From positions 186,001-250,000 of the forward strand of contig JAGKWQ010000002.1 in assembly GCA_021151825.1 (NCBI GenBank): a DNA stretch of 64,000 nucleotides, read 5' to 3'. Source of the DNA: Cellvibrionaceae bacterium. GTDB lineage: Bacteria; Pseudomonadota; Gammaproteobacteria; Pseudomonadales; Cellvibrionaceae. Numbering within the stretch: position 1 is the stretch's first letter; every line of letters starts with the position of its first letter. Positions 8,308 to 16,886 of this stretch are shown here, one piece after another. The notes beneath the pieces were generated by a model that was not told where the DNA came from, made no database searches, and saw only the letters and a list, made by a program, of their open reading frames with translations. A program made the position numbers and the translations under genes.

Positions 8308-9743
8308 TAGCGAATCCTCACGTATTCAACCTGGTGATCCGTGATCGACGCTACACTATTCCTGTGCACACCAACGTAATCCGGTTCTGCATAATTGACT
8401 TTTAAAAGTGAAGAACTGGACTGCCCGGTACCAGCATCGGTTAACACAATGCCCCCGGCAACAATATTGCCGAAACAGTAGTACTCTGTGGTTGCACCGG
8501 CCAGCTCTCTCGCTGAACGGGAAAAATGAATTAACGAATAATTTTCTAAATCGGCGGTAAAGTAATTTCCAATTGATGTACAAATTAATAAGCCGTCTTT
8601 AACTTTGGCGAGGGTTATTGCAGTCGATATATAGCTAGACTCACTAATGGCTTGCACTAACCCCACCGGCAAAATATCCATCAGATTTTTCCATGTCACA
8701 AAATCGCTGGTATACCGATAAATTCGCGTTGACCCGGATTGCCCCATCCAAAAAAACTTCCCTAATGCAACGCAAGTCTGCTCCTGAATCAACGGCCCTA
8801 TGGGTTTATTGTGTGAAGTGAATTCCACACCATTGTTAATCGTTTTGTAATACGTTTGAATATTTTTCCCGGCCACATAAAACGCATTGTTAAAAAACTG
8901 CACTAATGGTGTGTAGCTGGACCCATTTACAGCAGCGGGCAATGTGACAGCCGTGTTATTTAAACCATTGGATTTACTCACTGCTGAACGGGTATTGTTG
9001 GTTACGAATAACGCTACCACCCCACTGCATGCGCTACGCACAGTGTCAGCAACGCCATCTGCAAACGCTCTTGCATTTGTTGAGTTACTGAATGATTGAC
9101 CACCGTTTTCGCTGTATGACGTGAAGATTCTCTCGGCATCATTTCCCGCAACAATAAAGTGCCCGCCAACATATTCAACCGTCACAGCTTTACCAGGTAA
9201 ATTATGTACAACAGCATTAAATGTCTCGCCATTGTTATTGCTCACAATCACATGTGTTGCACTTTCGCACGCAATAACAATATTACCGAGACCATCTTCC
9301 GCCGCTTTAGTAACACGCCCAGCCGTATTCGCTTGCGCGGTGTACACTTGCCGTCCGTACGCACGCAGACCAGGATTTTCAAGGGCACGCTCGTAGCCTG
9401 CTTTCGAATGCAGTAATCCAAAATACAACCACTCGTGATTATTGCTGTCAGTAAACTTATCACCAGCAAACGCAAACTTCTGAACAGTGCCAAGCGGTAT
9501 CGATTCAGTATTACTATCAATACTCGCTGCAATCGCGATCAAATCATCTATAGCGTTTGCCGCGCCGATTCCATTAGTTACGCGTTGAAATTGTACCGTT
9601 AGATTTGTACGGTCGACGTAAACCCCAACCGTGGCAGCTTTCTTTGTTGCAATTGCAACGCTGATAACATCGTCAACAATTGACGCGTTGGTTAATGCAT
9701 TAATTCGAGCTTGTAGCTCATTTCGCAATGCAGTGAGATTCAT
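8307..9743 (-). CDS. Beta-propeller-like (sialidase-fold-like) tail protein
   Basis: 478 residues. After a helical N terminus (NELQARINALTNASIVDDVISVAIATK), which may attach it to the tail, the protein shows recurrent blades with a short strand, a Gly turn and an aromatic or Asn-rich loop (HVIVSNNNGETF; IFTSYSENGGQSF; YKTINNGVEFTSH; YRYTSDFVTWKNL). The GE/GQ-type turns recall BNR/sialidase-like repeats (S-x-D/N-x-G-x-T-W), though not perfect. I infer a propeller adhesin or glycan-binding protein that sets host range. Catalytic sialidase residues are not evident. Confidence 0.55.
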   Translation of the reverse strand: MNLTALRNELQARINALTNASIVDDVISVAIATKKAATVGVYVDRTNLTVQFQRVTNGIGAANAIDDLIAIAASIDSNTESIPLGTVQKFAFAGDKFTDSNNHEWLYFGLLHSKAGYERALENPGLRAYGRQVYTAQANTAGRVTKAAEDGLGNIVIACESATHVIVSNNNGETFNAVVHNLPGKAVTVEYVGGHFIVAGNDAERIFTSYSENGGQSFSNSTNARAFADGVADTVRSACSGVVALFVTNNTRSAVSKSNGLNNTAVTLPAAVNGSSYTPLVQFFNNAFYVAGKNIQTYYKTINNGVEFTSHNKPIGPLIQEQTCVALGKFFWMGQSGSTRIYRYTSDFVTWKNLMDILPVGLVQAISESSYISTAITLAKVKDGLLICTSIGNYFTADLENYSLIHFSRSARELAGATTEYYCFGNIVAGGIVLTDAGTGQSSSSLLKVNYAEPDYVGVHRNSVASITDHQVEYVRIR

Positions 9744-9751
9744 AAATCGTC

Positions 9752-10723
9752 CTAAAGTCCTGCCAATGCCAAAAGGCGTAAACGTCTAATTACCGGTTGT
9801 AATGCAAGTTGGTCGGGTTGTATTGCGCTGTCCGCTTTGCTGCCTTGTGCTGCTGTAGCAAACGTATTGATTAAAGGTCCTGGTACAGTCCGCTTTACGC
9901 GTAGATCAGTCACCACCCCAACAGCACTGATCGTGGCAACTTTTTCAAAAAAATGTTTACGGCCCGCAGAATCGATAAAATCTGCCAGTGCAATTCCGGT
10001 TGGCGATGTAACAACTTGTGCTGTAGTTTCACCACCACTAAATGTCGCTGATCGATGAACCTCAACGTACACGTCAACATTTTTTGCACTACCAATAGAT
10101 CCGATTGCCGCATTTTTAATGCGGTAACCCTCAACATAACCAATGCCGGGTTGCACAAAATATTCGGAAGATGCCCCCAGTAAAATTTGGAATCCATCAT
10201 TGAAAAATAAACTGCGACCAAAGAAATCACGCATATCGGTGGTAAGAGCAACATCAATGTTGTCCAGCACATCCATAAACGAGATTTGCCATGTCTCCGC
10301 AGGAACATCAATCCCCGTGGTTGCCTGCGCGTTGTTGTATTGCGTCAGGAAGTTGCGCGTTAACGTGTTACCAACATTCAACCCCGCCGTTTTAAATTTA
10401 AATTGGCGCGGTATCGTGGACACTCCCAACAGCACACCATCCGCATCGACCAACCCAACCCAGTTAAAATAAAAATCGCCCAACGTAGGACCAAGGATAA
10501 TGCTGTACACGACTTTGTTTTCCGCAACGTAACCGTGCGCGGTAATCGGCAATGTTTTTACAATCTGACCAACAGCAGGCATTCCCTGGGCGAGGTTAAC
10601 CGGCACGGTGTGGTCAAGCCCTGGAATATCCGCAAATACAAAATGCGTGGCATTCAGCACCAACCCGTTGCCTTGCACAAAAGCAATTTTGTTACGGCCA
10701 GAATTTACAATTGCGTGAGCCAT
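9752..10723 (-). CDS. Tail fibre protein, gpH-like N-terminal family
   Basis: 323 residues. The N-terminal 160 residues match the phage tail-collar fibre family: GRNKIAFVQGNGLVLNATHFVFA, then a SIILGPTLGDFYFNWVGL-type core. The rest carries a helical region and beta segments ending in a short hydrophobic tail. It follows gpI directly, as H follows I in P2. The adhesin function that P2 gpH carries in its C terminus seems split here among the following genes. Confidence 0.75.
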   Translation of the reverse strand: MAHAIVNSGRNKIAFVQGNGLVLNATHFVFADIPGLDHTVPVNLAQGMPAVGQIVKTLPITAHGYVAENKVVYSIILGPTLGDFYFNWVGLVDADGVLLGVSTIPRQFKFKTAGLNVGNTLTRNFLTQYNNAQATTGIDVPAETWQISFMDVLDNIDVALTTDMRDFFGRSLFFNDGFQILLGASSEYFVQPGIGYVEGYRIKNAAIGSIGSAKNVDVYVEVHRSATFSGGETTAQVVTSPTGIALADFIDSAGRKHFFEKVATISAVGVVTDLRVKRTVPGPLINTFATAAQGSKADSAIQPDQLALQPVIRRLRLLALAGL

Positions 10724-10732
10724 ACCTACCCC

Positions 10733-11257
10733 TTAAAAACTCGCACTATCAAATGACCATTCATTACCGAATTCAGCCATTGCGATAAACACATCAACAT
10801 TCGTAATCGTTTCAAACTCGTAACGGCGGCAAGTGCGTCCATATTGCTCAATCAGTATTTTTAACAGCTCGGTATTGCCAGCTAATTGGCCGTCGCTCAA
10901 GCGCAGAATAATCACGTCCCAATCCTTATCCTGGACACGCTCTTCCACTTCCACATAACCAACACCAAGGCGCAGGAAAATGCGTTTAATGCCCACCACA
11001 GATCCCGCGTCAGCAGCATTCGCATAGGCATAGCGCACACGTTTACGAAACAGGTTTAACGGTTCGCCTTTAAAGCGTGTGATGTCCCGCTGCCATGCCA
11101 TTAAATGCAATACAGCAAGCGTGCACGTCTCTGGGTCGAATTGCGTCAATGGCCAACGAATGCCCTGTTCTATTTTTTCCCAAAACGTTTGCGCTGTTTT
11201 TTCCAACGTCATGGAATGGTTTTTGTCATTCCAGAATGGCAGCTTTAACTTAATCAT
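10733..11257 (-). CDS. Baseplate wedge protein gpI-like
   Basis: About 174 residues from the ATG at 11257, which overlaps the end of the gpJ-like gene by 8 bases. The longer frame up to 11293 lies inside gpJ. The pattern ETCTLAVLHLMAWQRDITRFKGEPLNLFRKRVRYA is typical of phage tail protein I: a conserved D-P-x-x-C/A-P start, then LAW and R-x-R-x-x-I/Y. It joins gpJ in the baseplate wedge. Confidence 0.8.
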   Translation of the reverse strand: MIKLKLPFWNDKNHSMTLEKTAQTFWEKIEQGIRWPLTQFDPETCTLAVLHLMAWQRDITRFKGEPLNLFRKRVRYAYANAADAGSVVGIKRIFLRLGVGYVEVEERVQDKDWDVIILRLSDGQLAGNTELLKILIEQYGRTCRRYEFETITNVDVFIAMAEFGNEWSFDSASF

Positions 11258-12428
11258 CCGCAACCACCTGCAACGTAGCCAGGCGCGCAACACTTAGCCC
11301 GTTTTCAATATCGTCCAAACTAAACCGCACGCTTTTTAAATCGGAAAATAATGCGTGTAATTCGCCAGCCAATTTTGAAAATGAAAAAATGCTAAAGGGC
11401 TGCGTTGTAGTAACCTTGTATTGGGTGTTTTCACGGAAAGCGGTGCGCACTGCATCCGTCATGTTTTGCAACAACAAGGCTTTGTCGTCGTCATCGGCGT
11501 AATCTTCTGCAACGACTGTCACAACCAATTCGTGCTCAGTTGCCGGCATTGCCATCACCAACAAATCATCGCCATGGCCGTGATTGCCATCATCCATAAT
11601 GTGTACCTGTATCGATTCCAGGAGCTGCTCGCTCGGTTCGCCGGTGTCCATCAGAATGACTGCGTTAGCTGTGCCTGGGCCACGCGGTGCATCGTGTTCA
11701 AAAAACACATTGCGCGGGCTTATGTTGGCAAAGCCGGTAATAATTTCGCGGTACACCGCATCAGTGTGGTATTGGTTCACTGCTGTGAATTTATTGCGGA
11801 TTCGTGCACGGTAATCGTCCGGCGCTTCCAAATCGGCACCTGGCGTTATTAACCAATCCTCTTGATTCGTTACTGCATCAACACCAGCGATCGGAACCGG
11901 CAGCACCGAGTAATAACCAGCGCCCAGGTTAAACCCGGCACCCGGAGCAACGGCAGCAACAGGAACAACCACGCTGTTTTGGCCATCAAACAAAATGCCA
12001 GGTGCCGTGGTTTTTAATTCATAGGTTTTGCCATTAATCACGGTGCTGTGTACGGCAGTGCCTACTGCAATTTCTATTTCACCGGCGGCAACTAACCTGC
12101 TGAAGCTAACGCGACCTTGCATCACCTGTGAGCCTTTGCGCTCGCAATCCACAGCCCAACCAAACAATGGCAAAAATGTTTCAGAAGCTGTTTTCAAAAA
12201 GAAATTGGGCAGCACCTGTTTCATTAACAGTTCGTTAGCAATCCACAACACAGGGGCGGTAATTAACGCAAGCACTGCACGCCAAAACGGCGAATAGCCA
12301 GGATTATTATTAAAGGGCGAACCAGCCGCTGCGGCCTTCGTATTCCATAAATTTACGGCGTCTGCCTCTGTCATCGGCAAGCCCGAATCGCTCACCATTT
12401 TTGCAAAATCTTTTGAATGGTCACTCAC
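11250..12428 (-). CDS. Baseplate assembly protein gpJ-like
   Basis: 392 residues with the baseplate-J pattern: a helical N terminus with a membrane-like stretch, then the conserved centre APGAGFNLGAGYYSVL and a DLEAPDDYRARIRNKF segment, followed by a domain with PGTANAVILMDTGEPSEQLLESIQ. These are characteristic of Baseplate_J proteins of P2/Mu-like tails. It overlaps both neighbours by a few bases. It forms the wedge of the contractile-tail baseplate. Confidence 0.9.
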   Translation of the reverse strand: MSDHSKDFAKMVSDSGLPMTEADAVNLWNTKAAAAGSPFNNNPGYSPFWRAVLALITAPVLWIANELLMKQVLPNFFLKTASETFLPLFGWAVDCERKGSQVMQGRVSFSRLVAAGEIEIAVGTAVHSTVINGKTYELKTTAPGILFDGQNSVVVPVAAVAPGAGFNLGAGYYSVLPVPIAGVDAVTNQEDWLITPGADLEAPDDYRARIRNKFTAVNQYHTDAVYREIITGFANISPRNVFFEHDAPRGPGTANAVILMDTGEPSEQLLESIQVHIMDDGNHGHGDDLLVMAMPATEHELVVTVVAEDYADDDDKALLLQNMTDAVRTAFRENTQYKVTTTQPFSIFSFSKLAGELHALFSDLKSVRFSLDDIENGLSVARLATLQVVADD

Positions 12429-12751
12429 AGGTAAAACTCCACATCACCGTATTCAATGGTTTTCGCTTGCACCCAAAAAGTATTGGTATCGGTTTGCGTG
12501 ATACTCGCGGTACCGGGCTTAATACGAATGTCGTCTTCCACAAGGTTTTCCAACCGAACCAAATTTAATTGCACGCGTTCGCTGGAACGCTGGCCAATTA
12601 ATTCAACCAACAAACCACTTTCACGAATCATGTGCTTGATGTCCTGGGCGATACTTTCACGCCCGGAGATAAGCACAGGGTTTCCCACCTGATCTAAAAC
12701 AATGCTGTCGCCATCGATCAACAGGTCGACATACTTTTCGTCAGTGACCAT
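12425..12751 (-). CDS. gpW-like baseplate protein (DUF2590 family)
   Basis: 108 residues. Sequence and place (after tape measure, before gpJ) match DUF2590 of kappa-type phages, the functional counterpart of P2 gpW/T4 gp25 (LINGDSIVLD-type start; ESIAQDIKHMIRESGLLVELIGQRS). The gp25 lysozyme-like fold nucleates sheath assembly on the baseplate. The start overlaps the tape-measure stop by one base. Confidence 0.75.
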   Translation of the reverse strand: MVTDEKYVDLLIDGDSIVLDQVGNPVLISGRESIAQDIKHMIRESGLLVELIGQRSSERVQLNLVRLENLVEDDIRIKPGTASITQTDTNTFWVQAKTIEYGDVEFYL

Positions 12752-14982
12752 TACGCGCCCGCCATCATCAATTGATCGCGCAAAGATTTTTCATCACGGA
12801 TCGGGTGCGGTGTATTGATATTCACCGTGCCAATGCTGCTGGAGTTGGAATTACTGCGGCTGTTGTTCACCTGCTGCATTAATCCGCCCTGCGGCACATT
12901 GGTAGCGGCAACGTGTGGTGCAGGTCTGATCGCTGCACGTTGTTCATCGATGCGTTGCTGGGTGGCATCACCCTGCCCTAACCCGCTCGTATCAATATTG
13001 ATACCCGGAATTAAATTAAGCGCACCCACCAATAAGTTATCGATGCCTTGAATAACTTCGAACGGATTTAAATTCGCGAGCCATTGCTTAAACTGGCTGA
13101 ACCATGCAGGCAGTTTTTCTAATGCAGTAATTAATAAATCCACTGCATCAATAGCCAACGTCAGCGGAAAAAATAACGTGCTTAAAATTGCGTTCCCCTG
13201 GATCAACGCAATAAACGTATTCCAGCGCGTTACCACCCAATCAATCGCTGTGACTACTGCGCTGTAAATCACGGTGCCAATCGCTGCAATCAACGTCGGA
13301 ATTTTTGAGATGTTAGTGATTAAAAATGAGATGACATCCACCGTTAAAAATAACGGCATGAACAGAAAGTTAAGAATGGTTGTGCTTTCAATTGCGCTAC
13401 GGAAGGCCTTCCATTTTTCGGTAATCCAATTCAGCGCACCAACCGCAGCCCCTTTCACGGCGTCCCAGTTTTTAACCAACAATACCAACCCGGCAACCAA
13501 CGCCACTACACCGACTACAATCCAGGTAATCGGATTCGCCAGCAATGCCGCTGCAAATCCCCACGCAGCCACAGTGCTCATCACTAACGAATTACGGAAC
13601 ACACGCAATGCAACCGCAGCAGCGGGCAGCAGTTTGTTTCCAATCGCTAATTGGAAGTTGAACATCACCCACGCCAGGCGCACAGCGTTTAACAGTGGGC
13701 CAAATGGCAACAGCATGAATTTTAAAATAGCGAATCCCGTCGACAATCCAGCCATAGCAATAATCGCCACACCTTTCACCACTGCCAGTGCAGCAATACT
13801 CGCACCAAACGCCATGATGTAAATCGTCGCTTTAGCGATGAAACCAAACAGATGCGGATATTTATTTATCCACTGACTCAGCACTTCCAGATTTTTAATG
13901 CTGTATTGATAGAACGGAATAAGCGCCTGATCAATCAGCGCACCAAAGCCAATCTTTACGGCTTTATTGACTTGTATAAATCGTTCCTGGCTATCAGCTA
14001 ATAAATCCGCTTTCCACCGCGCCTGATCCATACCGGTGACTTTGCCGATTTCATTAATCGCATCGGTCAAACCATCGGCGTTGTTCATCAACAATTTGAT
14101 GGTGGCCACCGCTTCATCGGAGCCAAACGCTTTCTTGAGCAAATCACTTTTTGCCACCGTATCGATAGCACCGAACTTGCCCTGGAGTTTGGTAAGGATG
14201 TCACTCACCTGCAGCATGCGCCCGGCGCTATCCGTAAACTGAATGCCGAGTTCTTTCTGTGCTACGCCTACGCCGCGCAGGAAGGCCTTGTACTTCGTAC
14301 CCGCCTCACTACCACTCATGGTGGCTTGCAATTGCCCTAACACGGCCATTTGCTCGTTAATCGCGATTCCGTGGGCCTGTGCATCAGCCCCCAGCGACGT
14401 AAATGCCGCCGACATCTGCATACCGTCGGATTTGAAAACATCCACGGCCATGGAGGTCTGTCCCACCAATTGCTCTACCCACTGAGCACGGCCCATTGCA
14501 TCGGCCTGGTTCTGGAAAATCCCGTACATGGTGCCCATGTAGTTGGTAATGGTGGCGGCATCCGCTTTAGCGCCCTTTGCCAGGATGTTTCCGGCCTCGG
14601 TGAACTTCACCAGTTCATCGCCAGTTAATCCCGCAATCGCGCTTTGTACCTCGTAAGAACTGTTAACAAATGCAGCGGCGCTTTCGCCGTAACGAATGGA
14701 AAAACCGAGTGCAGTTTTTTCTAATTTTTTTAACGTGGCATCCGCGACGCCGAGCGTTTTAACGCCCATCACTTCTTTGTGGAATTCGCGGTAATCGCTG
14801 GTGAGTTCCTGGAACGCGAGACCGGTTCCCCAAATGCCGGCAACACCACCGCCAATATTGAGGTAACCGGTTTTTACGGTATCGATAAGACCATTCATTG
14901 CACCCGTGGCTAATTTTGCAGGTCGAGTGATCTTGTCGATCATCTCCACACGCATTAACAACTTTTCCAATCGAGTGCTCAT
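12751..14982 (-). CDS. Tail tape-measure protein
   Basis: 743 residues. The N-terminal 350 residues fit the TP901/P2 gpT-type tape-measure domain (LVKFTEAGNILAKGAKADAATI; MAVLGQLQATMSGSEAGTKYKAFL). Several hydrophobic segments follow at about 385-520, with more helical membrane-like segments to 640 and a Gly/Ser/Asn-rich end. It sets tail length and probably helps DNA passage through the inner membrane. It begins 3 bases after the stop of the chaperone frameshift extension. Confidence 0.92.
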   Translation of the reverse strand: MSTRLEKLLMRVEMIDKITRPAKLATGAMNGLIDTVKTGYLNIGGGVAGIWGTGLAFQELTSDYREFHKEVMGVKTLGVADATLKKLEKTALGFSIRYGESAAAFVNSSYEVQSAIAGLTGDELVKFTEAGNILAKGAKADAATITNYMGTMYGIFQNQADAMGRAQWVEQLVGQTSMAVDVFKSDGMQMSAAFTSLGADAQAHGIAINEQMAVLGQLQATMSGSEAGTKYKAFLRGVGVAQKELGIQFTDSAGRMLQVSDILTKLQGKFGAIDTVAKSDLLKKAFGSDEAVATIKLLMNNADGLTDAINEIGKVTGMDQARWKADLLADSQERFIQVNKAVKIGFGALIDQALIPFYQYSIKNLEVLSQWINKYPHLFGFIAKATIYIMAFGASIAALAVVKGVAIIAMAGLSTGFAILKFMLLPFGPLLNAVRLAWVMFNFQLAIGNKLLPAAAVALRVFRNSLVMSTVAAWGFAAALLANPITWIVVGVVALVAGLVLLVKNWDAVKGAAVGALNWITEKWKAFRSAIESTTILNFLFMPLFLTVDVISFLITNISKIPTLIAAIGTVIYSAVVTAIDWVVTRWNTFIALIQGNAILSTLFFPLTLAIDAVDLLITALEKLPAWFSQFKQWLANLNPFEVIQGIDNLLVGALNLIPGINIDTSGLGQGDATQQRIDEQRAAIRPAPHVAATNVPQGGLMQQVNNSRSNSNSSSIGTVNINTPHPIRDEKSLRDQLMMAGA

Positions 14983-14985
14983 CGT

Positions 14986-15446
14986 CTAATCACCGTTTAA
15001 CGCCATGGCAATACCACTAGCCACCGCGAGTTTTAAATTTTCCCAATGCTTGTTTTCAATGAGCAGCGCCGTGGCTAAAACGTCCGGATCATTAATGTCA
15101 CCACCAGGCATATGTTTGGTTACCAATGCCTGGTAGTAACTAAATCCGTTTTCGCTTAACCGTTCTGCACGCTGCTCGATTTCTTTACAACGATTTGTAA
15201 ATCAGGCGTGTACTCTTCCAGGAGCGCGCTGGCTAATTGCACCTCTGCACCTGGATTCTTTGCCAACAACTCTTTCAGCGTTGCGCGTTGCTGCTCGTTA
15301 ATGGTCGTCATCAAAAAATTGTGGCTCGGTTGCACTTTGTTTGTCGGCGTCACACTGTTGATATAACGGTTGTAATCGTCCCGCGCGACCGAAAAACTCA
15401 ATTCTTGCCCACCAATTTCTGCTGTTAAAACTTGTTCGTTACTCAT
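14986..15446 (-). CDS. Predicted -1 frameshift product of the tail chaperone
   Basis: The -1 frame is closed by TGA upstream but open from about 15199 to TAG at 14986-14988, where the tape measure follows 3 bases later. Joined at A-AAG (15186-15183), the product continues E-I-E-Q-R-A-E-R-L-S-E-N-G-F and ends in a helical segment (HWENLKLAVASGIAMALNG). Chaperones extended by -1 frameshift before the tape measure are the rule in long-tailed phages (lambda G/GT, P2 E/E'). The slippery site is a single AAAG rather than a full heptamer, so the exact slip point is uncertain. Confidence 0.65.
15156..15446 (-). CDS. Tail assembly chaperone, frame-0 product
   Basis: 96 residues matching the phage tail-assembly-chaperone family of kappa-like phages (LTAEIGGQELSFSVARDDYNRYIN...NFLMTTI). 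It lies directly upstream of the tape measure, as expected for the gpE or gpG protein. It chaperones the tape measure until tube polymerisation. A -1 frame with coding character overlaps its 3' end and continues to 14986; see the separate entry. Confidence 0.85.
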   Translation of the reverse strand: MSNEQVLTAEIGGQELSFSVARDDYNRYINSVTPTNKVQPSHNFLMTTINEQQRATLKELLAKNPGAEVQLASALLEEYTPDLQIVVKKSSSVQNG

Positions 15447-15474
15447 CGCTAAATCCCCGAGGGTTAGTTAAAAA

Positions 15475-15732
15475 TTACTTGTTTAAAAACTCTTTAACGC
15501 CCATCAACAGCGCGGCAATAAATCCTGTAACCAAACAGGAAATTAATGCGCGCGTGGTGAACGTAGTTACTTGCTCATGCGATTTACGCAGCTTGCGCAA
15601 GTGTGCAAAGTCCGCCTGAACTTCACGAAAATCAGCAGGATCAATGCCCAGTTTTTCCAAAATATTGTTAATGCCTTTTTCAGCACCGGCGGCAGCTATT
15701 TGCTCTAATTCCTGTTTGGTTAAATCACTCAC
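15475..15732 (-). CDS. Small membrane-anchored tail-operon protein
   Basis: 85 residues: a soluble helical N terminus (TKQELEQIAAAGAEKGINNILEKLGI), a charged middle and one C-terminal transmembrane segment (ALISCLVTGFIAALLMGV). The architecture is common for a small phage protein encoded before the tail chaperone in kappa-type phages. Function unknown; holin-like activity is possible but the lysis cassette is elsewhere. Confidence 0.65.
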   Translation of the reverse strand: MSDLTKQELEQIAAAGAEKGINNILEKLGIDPADFREVQADFAHLRKLRKSHEQVTTFTTRALISCLVTGFIAALLMGVKEFLNK

Positions 15733-15833
15733 TTACCGCCCTCTCACTTTTCATTACACGGCATTACACGCCGGTATTTTTGTAGGCTAGTGGCCTATAC
15801 TTCGCGCTCCATTAATTAAAAGGAGCTGTACCC
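15733..15833. promoter_or_regulatory. Divergent control region between tail operon and small + gene
   Basis: This 101-base gap separates the leftward tail operon from a rightward small gene. It holds an imperfect TACACGGCATTACACGCCGGTA repeat-like stretch, a short inverted repeat (TAGGC / GCCTA) and CCTATAC, a string also found in the divergent late region at 24563-24658. A late promoter for the tail operon is expected here. The Ogr-type binding site could not be pinned down. Confidence 0.4.
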
Positions 15834-16010
15834 ATGCCAGAGTCATCATTAACACAAGAAAATGTTAAAACTCACCTAAACGTCAAAGCCTCTGAAATTG
15901 CTTTACAACTCACGGCTTTGATTTATCAGGAAGATCGGATATCTAACCCTAAAGACGTTATCGCGGCTTACGAATCATGCTTAGCATCTGTGAAAAAAGG
16001 CTTCGAGTAG
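15834..16010 (+). CDS. Small protein, 58 residues
   Basis: ATG preceded by a strong AAGGAG site 6 bases upstream; stop TAG at 16008. The product is acidic and helical (VKASEIALQLTALIYQEDRIS; PKDVIAAYESCLASVKKG). No family is recognised. It runs against the late operons and its 3' end overlaps the small leftward gene at 15958-16119 on the opposite strand. Confidence 0.6.
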   Translation: MPESSLTQENVKTHLNVKASEIALQLTALIYQEDRISNPKDVIAAYESCLASVKKGFE

Positions 16011-16119
16011 GAAACTTCTCGCGAAGTAGCTTCACGGCTTCAATAGCTTCACCCACGTCGGGATGACGTTGGCGCTGCATCACCTCAAGGACGAGCTTCA
16101 CATCTTTGTTTTCACGCAT
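15958..16119 (-). CDS. Small protein, 53 residues, antisense-overlapping its neighbour
   Basis: ATG at 16119 with GGGGAAG just upstream; stop TAA at 15958. The product starts MRENKDVKLVLEVMQRQR and is basic and helical (GEAIEAVKLLREKF). Its last 17 codons or so lie antisense to the end of the rightward gene at 15834. Both have good ribosome sites and codon-like content, so a convergent overlap is likely. Unknown function. Confidence 0.5.
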   Translation of the reverse strand: MRENKDVKLVLEVMQRQRHPDVGEAIEAVKLLREKFPTRSLFSQMLSMIRKPR

Positions 16120-16164
16120 TTCACTTCCCCTTTTTACCCGTTGGTTTTACTGGTTATTACAATG

Positions 16165-16437
16165 CTACATATTGACGCTTTCGCAATTGGCAAGTACCTT
16201 GAAGCCGTCTACCAACACTTGAGGTATCTCATCAAAAGTGAATTCCAAGCTACCGCAGAAAAGAATTAGTGTTGCATTGATAAAGCAGGCTTTTACATTC
16301 CATAACCCTTGACCAAGCGTTACATTTTCATTTCTTAGACAAGGCACAAAGAAAATCCATGCCCACTTAATAAACATCCACGCTACGCGTAACCGATCCA
16401 CTAAACCGCCATTTGCATCTATACGGATTTTTTTCAT
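16165..16437 (-). CDS. Possible small membrane protein
   Basis: 90 residues from an ATG at 16437. It has a hydrophobic aromatic segment (VAWMFIKWAWIFFVP) and a second one (ACFINATLILFCG). No clear ribosome site is seen. Its start codon shares the CATG tetranucleotide with the divergent gene at 16436. It could be a holin-like protein, or spurious with only the rightward gene being real. Confidence 0.35.
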   Translation of the reverse strand: MKKIRIDANGGLVDRLRVAWMFIKWAWIFFVPCLRNENVTLGQGLWNVKACFINATLILFCGSLEFTFDEIPQVLVDGFKVLANCESVNM

Positions 16438-16825
16438 GGACTCATCAAACTTCAACGAACTCACAATCCAAATATCCCCTAACGTTTATGACTCTTTTTT
16501 GGCTGCTCTTGATGAAGCCGGGGTGGAATACAGTGAAGTCATGCTGTTCACAGCAAAACCAAAATTTTCTTTAATCCACATCATTAAAGATGCCTTTAAC
16601 CAAGCCAACTTATCCAAACTTGCCGTTGCAATTCATTCGTTTCTGCTTCGTAACCAAAACAACGTTATCGATATAAAAAGCGAAAAAGGTGCTCACTTCA
16701 AAGCAAAGGGTTACAGCGCTGAAGAGTTAAAAGAACTCATTCCATTAGCTATGCACCTATTGGTACAAAACGAACCTGAATCCCAAAGCTCCTTGTCAAA
16801 ACCACCAACTGAACCACTCGAATAA
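16436..16825 (+). CDS. Unknown small protein, 129 residues
   Basis: Helix/strand mix with coding-like composition: ISPNVYDSFLAALDEAGVEYSEVMLF, then LSKLAVAIHSFLLRNQNNVIDI and a helical LIPLAMHLLVQNE end. No signal peptide, no membrane segment, no recognised domain. It is rightward inside a leftward late block, so it likely has its own promoter and may be expressed from the prophage. The ribosome site is weak (ACGGAT). Confidence 0.55.
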   Translation: MDSSNFNELTIQISPNVYDSFLAALDEAGVEYSEVMLFTAKPKFSLIHIIKDAFNQANLSKLAVAIHSFLLRNQNNVIDIKSEKGAHFKAKGYSAEELKELIPLAMHLLVQNEPESQSSLSKPPTEPLE

Positions 16826-16886
16826 CCTGCCCGTTTTTAATCGTTAGCACTGGTTATTTGTTGCATATTGAGGCACCAAAATTCCT

